Assembly (NCBI GenBank): GCA_937936215.1
Contig: CALGWX010000030.1
Coordinates: 1 to 5,526 of the forward strand
Direction of reading: 5' to 3'
Length of the DNA: 5,526 bases
Origin: an uncultured Burkholderiaceae bacterium
Lineage (GTDB): Bacteria > Pseudomonadota > Gammaproteobacteria > Burkholderiales > Burkholderiaceae_F
Shown piece by piece: positions 1-5,526 of the stretch. Position 1 is the first letter of the stretch; the number at the start of each line of letters is the position of its first letter. The position numbers and the translations under genes were made by a program. The notes under the pieces are model-generated. The model did not search any database. It saw nothing but the letters and a program-made list of their open reading frames with translations, and had not been told where the DNA came from.

Positions 1-1355
1 GTTATCTCGGCGAGCATGCCGCGCAGCTTCGCTGCCTCGGCGCCGGTAGCGGCGGCGAGCTTCGCACGCAGTTCCTTGACACGCGAATCGGCGTCGGTGC
101 GCTGCTTGACCTCGCGCGCGAAGACGGTGGCCGCCGCCGGCGTGCCGCCGATCACCGACGCCACCGCGCCCTCGACCGCGGCGATCTCCATCGACTCGTT
201 CAGCTTCTTGGAAAAGACCACGAACGCGCCGCCGTGGTAGCGCGAGACGACGACGAAGACAATTGGCCCCTTGAAGTTGGTGACCGCGCGGCCGATCTCG
301 GCGCCGAACTCCAGCTGCCGCCGCCGCATCGATTCCGGCGAGCCGTCGAAGCCGGAGAGATTGGCCAGCACCAGCAGCGGCCGCATGTTGCTGGCGGCGT
401 TGATCGCCCGCGCCGCCTTGCGCGAGGCGTGCGGGAACAGCGTGCCGGAGGTCCACGTCGGCGGCCCGTCGGCCGGCACGAAGCCCTTACGCGGCACGTT
501 GTACGACTCGATGCCGAGCAGGCACACCGGGATGCCGCCGACGGTGGTGTCCCAAACGATCACGTTCTCGCCGTCGCGCAGGTCCTTCCAGCGCTCCAGC
601 GGCTCGGCATCCTGGTCGGACACCGCGCGCATTACCGAGCGCATGTTGAACGGCTGCTTGCGCTCGGGGTTCAGTTCCATCGAGAACAGGTCGCCGACGG
701 TGGCAAAAGGGCTGCCGGGCACCGCCTCGTGCGGGCTGCTGCGGACGTCGCGGTCGTAGGGATCGGCGGTGGGCCGCCGGCGCGGGAACCGCTCGCCCGG
801 CACCACGTAGCAGTATTCGTAGTGGCGCAGCAGCAGGTTGCACGCCTCGGGAAACGACGGCGCCCAGTACTGGGCCTGCCCGTTCGGACCCATGATGCGG
901 TCGTAGCCGCCGATGCCGAAGTTGTCGTCGGCGCTCACCGCGCCGGAGAAGTCGAGCGCCTGCTTGCCGGTGAGCACCATCGCCGAAGCCGGCGTCATGA
1001 TCAGGATGCCCTTGGTGTGCATCAGCATCGTCGCCTCGGCGTTCCAGTACGGCTGGCCGCCGACGTTGATGCCCGTGACCACGATGTTGATCTCGCCGCC
1101 GGCCTGCGTGTATTCGATCAGCCGCCGCAGCGTCAGCGCGATCCAGTCCATGTTCTCGGTGCCGGAGTCCATCGCGATCAGCGCCCCGCTGGACACCGCG
1201 AACCACTCGACCGGAATGCGCCGCTCGAGCGCATAGGCCAGCGCGGCGTTGATGCGCCGGCACTCCGGCTCCGACAGGTTGCCGAGCCCCTGCGTCGGGT
1301 CCGACAGTAGCGCCACCCGCGTCATGCCCTCCGGCACCACGCGCGTGTGGTTGGT
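1..1355 (-). other. Carboxyltransferase region, N-CT and C-CT halves (C-terminus outside window)
   Basis: N-CT begins near TNHTRVVPEG (1262-1271). It carries RIPVEWFAVSSGALIAM (about 1307-1323), equivalent to eukaryotic GIPRIYVSANSGARIGLA, then GINVGGQPYWN (1356-1366), LTGKQALDFSG (to 1399) and GIGGYDRIMGPNG (1408-1420). C-CT has GGIPVCLLGIES (1534-1545), PADGP (1555-1559), LANLSGFDGSPESM (1591-1604) and YHGGAFVVFSK (1634-1644). The two crotonase-like halves transfer CO2 between carboxybiotin and an acyl-CoA. Gly-rich turns that supply main-chain oxyanion contacts in the family (SSGA at 1316-1319, GGA at 1636-1638) are present, so the site looks functional. Two arginines conserved in eukaryotic ACC are L1320 and S1595. 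The visible part stops at LRGMLAEI. Confidence 0.92.
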
Positions 1356-4300
1356 GATCAAGCCGACGACGATGTGCGCCTGGTTCAGCCCCGGTTCGCG
1401 CTCGACCGGCACCAGCCGGCCCTCGGCATCGAGGTCGAGTTCGCGGAAGCTGTCGGCCGGCAGTCCGTCGCGGGCGCCGCGCCGCGTCAGCAGGCGGGCA
1501 ATTTCGTACGGGTACGGCGAGCCGAAGCGTGCCGCGGTGAGCACCTTCTGCTGGTAGGCGCCCAGCGGCTTGATCGGCTCGGTGCCGGGCTGGCTCTCGC
1601 TCACCAGCACGGTGTTGCCCACCGACTCGAACTGCAGCACCGCCAGCCGCTGCCCGCCGGGGGCTGCGGCGTCCGGCCGCCGCACCTTCAGCACCACCTT
1701 CTCCAGCCCCACGCGCGCGGCCAGCGGCGCGAAGTGGTGCGCCAGCGCATCGACGTGGCCTCCCGGCAGGTTCCACGGCGCGCGCACGTCGATCACCAGG
1801 CGGTTGACCGCTGGCCGGTCGCGCGGCGCATAGCGGGCGAGTTCGTTGCGCATGGCCGCCAGCGCCAGCACCCCGGTGCGCTCCAGCCGCGGGTACGACA
1901 CCGCGCCGGTGTGCGGGTCGGTGACGGGCGCCAAGTCGCGCACCTCGGCCAGCGCGAACAGCCGCCGGTCGTCCTTGTTGGCGCGGGCCACGCCGAGGAA
2001 CAGGTGCACGTCCTCGGGCGCGGGGCGCTTTTCGAGCTCGAAGTTGGCCAGCCGCCAAAGCTCCAGCCGCTTGGCGAGCATCGGGTGCAGGTCGCGGAAG
2101 GTCCGCTCCTCGATGAAACCGCCCTCGCCCGGCACGAAGGTCACGTTGTGGATGCGGAACGGCTCGCCGCGCGGCGCCTCGGTGGCCAGCAGCGCCACGT
2201 CGACGCGCCGCGGCGTGCGGCCGAAGGCGCAGCCGGCCAGCGTGGCGCCCACCTCGGCGGCGGCCTCGGCGATCTCCTGCCGCCGGCCGTCGCGCCAGGT
2301 AGCCAGATCGATCACCACCGCGCGGTCGGCCGGCAGCGCGGCCAGGTGCTTCGCCAGGGCGCTCGACCACGCCGGCAACTGCGCCAGCGGCAGGTAGCCG
2401 ACCACCAGGTGCGCCCGCTCATCGTCGAGCGCGTAGTCGGTCGCCGCGAACGGGAAACCGTCGGCCTCGCCGAACGCGATGGCGCCGAACTGGCTGATGC
2501 GGTAGAAGCGCCGCACGTGCAGTTCCATCACCACCCGCTGCAGCGCCGGCGAGGTGCCAGTGTGGCCGCGCCAGGCATCGAGCAGCAGGGAGCGCATCGG
2601 CAGCGGGCACCAGATCAGCCGCTCGACCCGCTGGGCGCGGTCGGGCGCGTCGGGATGCCGCGCCAGGTGCTCGAGGTGACCAGCCATCTCGGCGCGCAGT
2701 TCCTCGGCCGCGGCGCGCAGCTTCGGCTCGTCGTAGAAGTGGAAGCGCACGTCGCGGGCGAGGTCGGCGATCGCCTGCTGCCGCCCGTGCGTGGCGGCGA
2801 TCAGCCGGTCCAGCCGCGCCTTCTGCGCCTCGTCGGCGAGCGGCAGCAGCGCGTCGCGATGGCCCAGGCGGCGCTGCAGGATCGCGCTGACCACCGGCGC
2901 CAGTTCGGCCACCCGCGCGAAGGAGCGGAACAGCCACATCAGCGCGGCTTCCAGCGCCGGCGAACGGGCGAGACTCGTCACCCCGAAGCGGCCGAGCGCG
3001 CGCAGCAGCCGCTCGCGGTACTCCGCCGGCAGCCCGGCGCGGTCGGCGTCGAGCCACTGCACGAACGACAGGAATTGCTCCTGCGTGTTCTGCGCCGGCG
3101 GCAGTAGGTCGTCGTCGGGCTCGGCCTCGGTCTGCGGCCGGTACAGCGCGCCGAGGTCGGCGTAGATGTCGAGCAGGCCGTCCTCGCAGGCGAGCAGTGC
3201 CGCGTCGTCCGGCGCCGCGATCTCGCCCATCCGCCGCTGCTCGGTGAGCAGCCGGCGCAGGGCCGCGGGCGCCAGGTCGTAGCCGAGCAGGTAGTTGCCG
3301 AGAGGCTCGTAGACGCGCTGGCACGGCTTGCGCGTCGGATCGGGGCGGCGCTCCAGCCCCTTGAGGTCGAGCCGCGGCGCGTTGCCGGTGGTGGCCGGCC
3401 GATGCGCGCGCAGCCGCACCAGCGCCGCGCCAGCCTCGACCTGCGCATTGGCGCTGACGGCCACGCTGACCACCTCGCCGGCGAAGGGCGCCGTGACCGT
3501 GCTCTCCATCTTCATCGACTCGAGCACGGCGATCGGGTCACCCTGGGCGACCTGCGCTCCCGGCGCCACCAGCATCGCCGCCACCAGCGCCGGGCGGCCG
3601 GCGGCCACGACGACGCCGTCCTCGCGCTCGATGCGGTGCACGGCGCCGTCCATCTCGACGCGGAGCCCGGTGTCGCTCGTCGCCACCAGCAGCCGGTGCC
3701 GCCGCCCGCCGCAGGTTACGCGCCGCTCGTAGCGACCGAGGGCGTCGACGTCGATGTCGGCCACCGCATCGCCGCAGCGCACCGAGTAGCTGCGCGGGCC
3801 GACGCGGTCGACCTCCAGCCGATAGCTGGCGCCGCTGTAGGCGAGTTCGATGCGGCTGCCAACGTCGGCCGGCTGCTCCGGCCGGCCGCGCGCCGCCGCG
3901 GCGAGGAACGCGGCCTGCGCCAGCGCGCGGTCGTCCTCGTACGCCTGCGCCGCGGCGGCCAGCAGCGCCACCGGATCCGGCGCCGGTGCCGGCTGCGCCG
4001 CCAGGGTCCGCTCGAACCAGCCGGTGTCCACCGCGCCGCGCACGAGTTCGTCGTCTTGCAGCAGGCGCGTCAGCAGGGCGCGGTTCGATCCGGCGTCCTC
4101 GATCGCCACCGCGGTGCGCTGCAGCGCCCGCCGGACGCGGCCGAGCGCCACCTCGCGGTCCGGCCCCCAGGCGGTCACCACCGCCAGTACCGGATCGGCG
4201 GCATCGACGGGGTCGCCGCGGCGGCGGTTGGCGTCGATGCGCACCCCGGTGCCGACCGGAAACTTCAGCAGTTCGACACGGTGAGACGCCCGCAGCGGCG

Positions 4301-5138
4301 CGCCGTCCGCGGCTTCGGCGAGCAGGCAGGCCGCCACGGCGGCACCCTCGCCCTGCGGCGGCTGCGGCGGCAGCGGCTCGCGGCGATGCACGCGCAACCG
4401 CCAGCCGATGAAGCTCACCCCGGTGCGCTCCTCGCTAGTGGCAGCGTGCGGCGCCGCCACGGTGTCGACGCCCTCGACGGCGAAGCGATGGCCGTCGTGG
4501 AGAAAGCGCACCACCCCGGCACCGACGTAGCCGGTCTCGCGCGCGATCCACCGCGCCGCCTCGTGCATCTGCCGCAGCAGCGGCGGATCGACCGCGCACG
4601 GCGACTCGACCAGCAGCGCCCTTTCGCCCTGGCGGACGGTGAGGTCGCGATCGCCGAAGACCCACACCGTGCCGTGGCGGTCGGCCAGCACGTCGATCTC
4701 GACCCGCCGCGCCGGCGCCCCGCCCTCCAGCGCGACCGGCAGCCCAAGCGCGCGCAGCGTCTCGGGGTTCTCGACCCGCCGCACGGTCTCCGCGTCCGGG
4801 CCGACGACCGCGATGCCCGCCAGCGCGCAGGCGGCGATGAGATCCGCGCGCGGCCCCTGCGGCCAGTGGCCCAGCCACAGCGCGTCGAGCTGCGCCCGCG
4901 CCGCGGCCACCACCACCTGCGCCGCCGAGACCTCGTTGGAGCTCGCGGCGAGCGGCTGCACTTCATCGGCCTCGCGGCCATACCACGGCGGGTCGATCGA
5001 CTCGCCGTGAAACAGCACCGTGACGATCGGCGGCGCGCCGCCGGCGTGGCTCAGTTCGCCGGCGGCGTTGAGCACCCGCACCGCGGTCTCGCCGCGGTCG
5101 AGCACGCCGAGGCGCTGGATCGGTTTGCCGTCGCTCAT
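1..5138 (-). CDS. Single-chain, eukaryotic-ACC-like biotin-dependent acyl-CoA carboxylase with degenerate biotin carboxylase domain (3' end outside window)
   Basis: The frame is open for 1712 codons from an ATG at 5138-5136 to the window edge; I checked it for stops along its length. Domain order is BC-like (residues 7-379), beta-rich linker (429-508), biotin carrier (509-577, ESMKME with K543), central region (about 605-1217), N-CT and C-CT (about 1262-1712+). This is the order of eukaryotic acetyl-CoA carboxylases, and the CT half aligns by eye with them: LTGKQAL for LTGASAL, GGIPVCLLGIES for GGIPVGVIAVET, ANLSGFDGS for ANWRGFSGG, GGAFVV for GGSWVV. In the family, biotin carries CO2 from a BC site to a CT site that carboxylates an acyl-CoA in the cytoplasm. 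Here the BC region lacks its ATP lid and catalytic residues, so normal self-carboxylation of biotin is doubtful. The substrate cannot be read from the sequence. From remembered homologues, probably only some tens of C-terminal residues are missing. Database names for relatives include fused acyl-CoA carboxylase alpha / methylmalonyl-CoA decarboxylase alpha. No adjoining gene is visible. Confidence 0.95.
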   Translation of the reverse strand, partial: MSDGKPIQRLGVLDRGETAVRVLNAAGELSHAGGAPPIVTVLFHGESIDPPWYGREADEVQPLAASSNEVSAAQVVVAAARAQLDALWLGHWPQGPRADLIAACALAGIAVVGPDAETVRRVENPETLRALGLPVALEGGAPARRVEIDVLADRHGTVWVFGDRDLTVRQGERALLVESPCAVDPPLLRQMHEAARWIARETGYVGAGVVRFLHDGHRFAVEGVDTVAAPHAATSEERTGVSFIGWRLRVHRREPLPPQPPQGEGAAVAACLLAEAADGAPLRASHRVELLKFPVGTGVRIDANRRRGDPVDAADPVLAVVTAWGPDREVALGRVRRALQRTAVAIEDAGSNRALLTRLLQDDELVRGAVDTGWFERTLAAQPAPAPDPVALLAAAAQAYEDDRALAQAAFLAAAARGRPEQPADVGSRIELAYSGASYRLEVDRVGPRSYSVRCGDAVADIDVDALGRYERRVTCGGRRHRLLVATSDTGLRVEMDGAVHRIEREDGVVVAAGRPALVAAMLVAPGAQVAQGDPIAVLESMKMESTVTAPFAGEVVSVAVSANAQVEAGAALVRLRAHRPATTGNAPRLDLKGLERRPDPTRKPCQRVYEPLGNYLLGYDLAPAALRRLLTEQRRMGEIAAPDDAALLACEDGLLDIYADLGALYRPQTEAEPDDDLLPPAQNTQEQFLSFVQWLDADRAGLPAEYRERLLRALGRFGVTSLARSPALEAALMWLFRSFARVAELAPVVSAILQRRLGHRDALLPLADEAQKARLDRLIAATHGRQQAIADLARDVRFHFYDEPKLRAAAEELRAEMAGHLEHLARHPDAPDRAQRVERLIWCPLPMRSLLLDAWRGHTGTSPALQRVVMELHVRRFYRISQFGAIAFGEADGFPFAATDYALDDERAHLVVGYLPLAQLPAWSSALAKHLAALPADRAVVIDLATWRDGRRQEIAEAAAEVGATLAGCAFGRTPRRVDVALLATEAPRGEPFRIHNVTFVPGEGGFIEERTFRDLHPMLAKRLELWRLANFELEKRPAPEDVHLFLGVARANKDDRRLFALAEVRDLAPVTDPHTGAVSYPRLERTGVLALAAMRNELARYAPRDRPAVNRLVIDVRAPWNLPGGHVDALAHHFAPLAARVGLEKVVLKVRRPDAAAPGGQRLAVLQFESVGNTVLVSESQPGTEPIKPLGAYQQKVLTAARFGSPYPYEIARLLTRRGARDGLPADSFRELDLDAEGRLVPVEREPGLNQAHIVVGLITNHTRVVPEGMTRVALLSDPTQGLGNLSEPECRRINAALAYALERRIPVEWFAVSSGALIAMDSGTENMDWIALTLRRLIEYTQAGGEINIVVTGINVGGQPYWNAEATMLMHTKGILIMTPASAMVLTGKQALDFSGAVSADDNFGIGGYDRIMGPNGQAQYWAPSFPEACNLLLRHYEYCYVVPGERFPRRRPTADPYDRDVRSSPHEAVPGSPFATVGDLFSMELNPERKQPFNMRSVMRAVSDQDAEPLERWKDLRDGENVIVWDTTVGGIPVCLLGIESYNVPRKGFVPADGPPTWTSGTLFPHASRKAARAINAASNMRPLLVLANLSGFDGSPESMRRRQLEFGAEIGRAVTNFKGPIVFVVVSRYHGGAFVVFSKKLNESMEIAAVEGAVASVIGGTPAAATVFAREVKQRTDADSRVKELRAKLAAATGAEAAKLRGMLAEI
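1488..3326 (-). other. Central (ACC_central-like) scaffold region (residues about 605-1217)
   Basis: The first part (605 to about 1010) opens with VYEPLGNYLLGYD (609-621) and is helix-rich; I see no catalytic motif in it. The later part resembles the last section of the eukaryotic ACC central domain. KRLELWRLANFEL (1023-1035) and VHLFLGVA (1044-1051) match the human pattern around MHLYLGAA. FALAEVR follows where eukaryotes have FVRAIIR. PLGAYQQKVLTAARF (1191-1205) with PYPYEIARLL (about 1208-1217) parallels the YVTKDLLQSKRF...YIYDIPEMF segment just before CT. In eukaryotes this domain is non-catalytic and positions BC, BCCP and CT. The same role is inferred here. Confidence 0.78.
3408..3614 (-). 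other. Biotin carboxyl carrier domain with biotinyl lysine K543
   Basis: Residues 509-577 show a complete biotinyl/lipoyl hammerhead. GRPALVAAMLVAPGAQVAQG leads to IAVLESMKMES with the biotin lysine at 543 (codon 3510-3512), then TVTAPFAGEV and VSANAQVEAGAALVRL. The ExMKM motif and the mirrored half-domain are the expected recognition surface for biotin protein ligase (BirA). The usual APMPG entry motif is AAGRPALV here. With the site intact, the protein is expected to be biotinylated even though the adjoining BC region looks inactive. Confidence 0.95.
3615..3854 (-). other. Beta-rich linker between BC-like and BCCP regions (residues 429-508)
   Basis: This stretch alternates short hydrophobic strands with turns, for example YRLEVDRVG, RRVTCGGRRHRLLV and LRVEMDGAVHRIE. 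That is the look of the segment just before the biotin carrier in alpha subunits of propionyl- and methylcrotonyl-CoA carboxylases and in single-chain enzymes, where it forms the BT-type beta-barrel that holds BC and CT parts together. The assignment rests on position and pattern, not on a signature motif. An Ala-rich, probably helical linker (about 378-417) precedes it. Confidence 0.55.
4002..5120 (-). other. Degenerate biotin carboxylase-like region (residues 7-379)
   Basis: Three parts of the BC fold are recognisable. The N-terminal subdomain begins with LDRGETAVRV (residues 13-22) and continues through IAVVGP (109-114). The start of the ATP-grasp C half follows, with RRVEIDVLAD (144-153) matching RHVEIQVLAD and TGYVGAGVVRFL (202-213) matching GYVGAGTVEFL. 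The C-terminal subdomain has GVR (298-300), WGPDREVAL (324-332) and VDTGWFER (370-377). Missing are the HPGYGFLSE motif (WLGHWPQGPR instead, 88-97), the GDK lysine (VENPE at 122-126), and the whole lid domain with its GGGGRGM loop: only about 20 residues separate VENPE from VEID, against roughly 95 in E. coli AccC. EMNTRIQVEHPVTE is replaced without a frame break. I infer a retained structural scaffold rather than an active carboxylase. Random frameshift decay is unlikely, since homology continues smoothly on both sides. Confidence 0.88.
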
Positions 5139-5143
5139 CGGGG

Positions 5144-5151
5144 CTTCCTCT
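5144..5151 (-). promoter_or_regulatory. Shine-Dalgarno site of the carboxylase gene
   Basis: On the minus strand AGAGGAAG lies just upstream of the ATG, with the GAGGA core at 5150-5146 and a 7-base spacer (AGCCCCG). This is a strong, well-placed ribosome binding site. It fixes the start, and the first residues already align with the N-terminus of biotin carboxylases (LDRGETAVRV for ANRGEIAVRI). Confidence 0.85.
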
Positions 5152-5225
5152 GCGCTGCGCGCCACCGGGCCGAGCGCGGTGGGCGAAGGGAGAACATGCA
5201 AGGGCAGTGGTTTGCGCCCGCCCCC

Positions 5226-5256
5226 GCGCGGCCGGCCGCGCCGGCAAGCGCGGCCG
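5226..5256. repeat. 16-bp perfect palindrome overlapping a 9-bp-stem hairpin
   Basis: GCGCGGCCGGCCGCGC at 5226-5241 is a perfect palindrome. Its right part also pairs with 5248-5256: CGGCCGCGC (5233-5241), loop CGGCAA, GCGCGGCCG. In RNA this would be a very stable GC hairpin about 90 bases upstream of the carboxylase start. There is no T-run on either strand, so it is not a standard intrinsic terminator. In such GC-rich DNA it may be accidental. Confidence 0.6.
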
Positions 5257-5423
5257 TGGAACGGCCGGGCGTGTCCGTCGGACTCCCCTGTGGCGCGATT
5301 TTGGGTTTCCGGCAACGCGCGGGGGTTCGGCTGGACGCGTCGGTCGGGCTCACTTGTGGCGCGACCTTGGGCGATCGGCGACGCGCGCGGGTCCGGCCGG
5401 ACGCGTCCGTCGCACTCCCCTGT
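5241..5423. repeat. Degenerate 66-bp tandem repeat, about 2.7 copies
   Basis: Two full units, 5292-5357 and 5358-5423, match at 51 of 66 positions without gaps. A partial, more diverged unit precedes them at about 5241-5291; its last 25 bases (5267-5291) match the end of the third unit at 22 of 25. Each unit ends in a form of ACTCCCCTGT and contains a GGACGCGTC core. The second full unit has a perfect 12-bp palindrome at 5398-5409. The period is a multiple of three, so frames crossing it stay open and read as 22-residue repeats. The role is unknown. Confidence 0.85.
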
Positions 5424-5526
5424 CGCACCGCTCCCTGCCGGGCCGCGCGCTGCGGGCGGGCGGAGGCGCTCATCGCCTCGTCATCGCCGCAAGGCCGCAC
5501 GATGGCGGTGACACGCGCGCAACGTG

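Larger units (their letters stand above)
5139..5526. other. Upstream region without a supported gene
   Basis: This 388-base stretch 5' of the carboxylase gene holds the ribosome binding site, a palindrome/hairpin and a 66-bp tandem repeat. Open frames cross it on both strands, but their products are low-complexity, Arg/Ala/Pro/Ser-rich and show no family resemblance. No convincing -35/-10 pair or intrinsic terminator was found. From 5424 to 5526 nothing is recognisable. The promoter may lie here or beyond the window edge. Confidence 0.6.

Noticed and set aside
487..2370. Long minus-strand open frame (627 codons) in a different phase
   Set aside because: It overlaps the central and CT parts of the real gene out of phase. 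The product is Arg/Ala/Gly-rich and has none of the CT motifs that the true frame shows.
1347..3107. Long open frame on the plus strand (586 codons)
   Set aside because: It lies antisense to the central region, which has clear homology. The product is His/Arg/Gln-rich with no family features; long antisense frames are expected in such GC-rich coding DNA.
4416..4775. Possible frameshift or assembly error explaining the loss of BC motifs
   Set aside because: The true frame stays open, and recognisable BC homology sits immediately on both sides of the lid deletion and of the altered active-site segment in the same frame. Substitutions align without gaps, so a simple frameshift does not explain them. 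A clean in-frame deletion during assembly cannot be excluded for the lid alone.
5171..5215. Possible -35-like TTGCAT on the minus strand upstream of the start
   Set aside because: No plausible -10 element follows at the right spacing; the downstream bases are GC-rich.
5226..5256. Intrinsic terminator at the hairpin
   Set aside because: No run of T follows the stem on either strand.
5241..5423. CRISPR array
   Set aside because: The units are contiguous with no unique spacers between conserved repeats, and only about 2.7 diverged copies exist.
5020..5511. Plus-strand open frame crossing the repeats (163 codons)
   Set aside because: It begins inside the N-terminal coding region of the carboxylase on the opposite strand, lacks a ribosome binding site, and its repeats only reflect the 66-bp DNA repeat.

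Overview
The window is dominated by one very long gene on the minus strand. It starts at 5138, reads leftward, and is still open at position 1, giving 1712 complete codons with no in-frame stop. It encodes a single-chain biotin-dependent acyl-CoA carboxylase laid out like a eukaryotic acetyl-CoA carboxylase: biotin-carboxylase-like region, beta-barrel linker, biotin carrier domain, long central region, then the N and C halves of the carboxyltransferase. About 390 bases of non-coding, repeat-bearing DNA lie upstream of the start.

The DNA is very GC-rich, and the gene uses G- or C-ending codons almost throughout. A clear Shine-Dalgarno sequence precedes the ATG and there is no sign of introns, so the source is a high-GC bacterium. 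From memory, the closest relatives are large fused carboxylases annotated in high-GC proteobacteria and related groups, but the window cannot fix the taxon.

Layout, following the gene 5' to 3' (right to left). 5424-5526: nothing recognisable. 5241-5423: a degenerate 66-bp tandem repeat. 5226-5256: a perfect palindrome overlapping a strong hairpin. 5144-5151: Shine-Dalgarno. 5120-4002: degenerate biotin carboxylase region. 3854-3615: beta-rich linker. 3614-3408: biotin carrier domain with biotinyl lysine K543. 3326-1488: central scaffold region, whose last third clearly resembles the eukaryotic ACC central domain. 1355-1: carboxyltransferase, missing only its last few dozen residues at the window edge.

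The notable point is that the biotin carboxylase part looks catalytically dead. It has lost the whole ATP-grasp lid (B domain) with its glycine-rich loop, and the residues of the usual EMNTRIQVEHPVTE active-site segment are replaced, while the biotin site and the carboxyltransferase look intact. The protein therefore probably cannot charge its own biotin by the normal ATP/bicarbonate reaction. It would need a separate biotin carboxylase, or it may work as a transcarboxylase or decarboxylase, or have another role.
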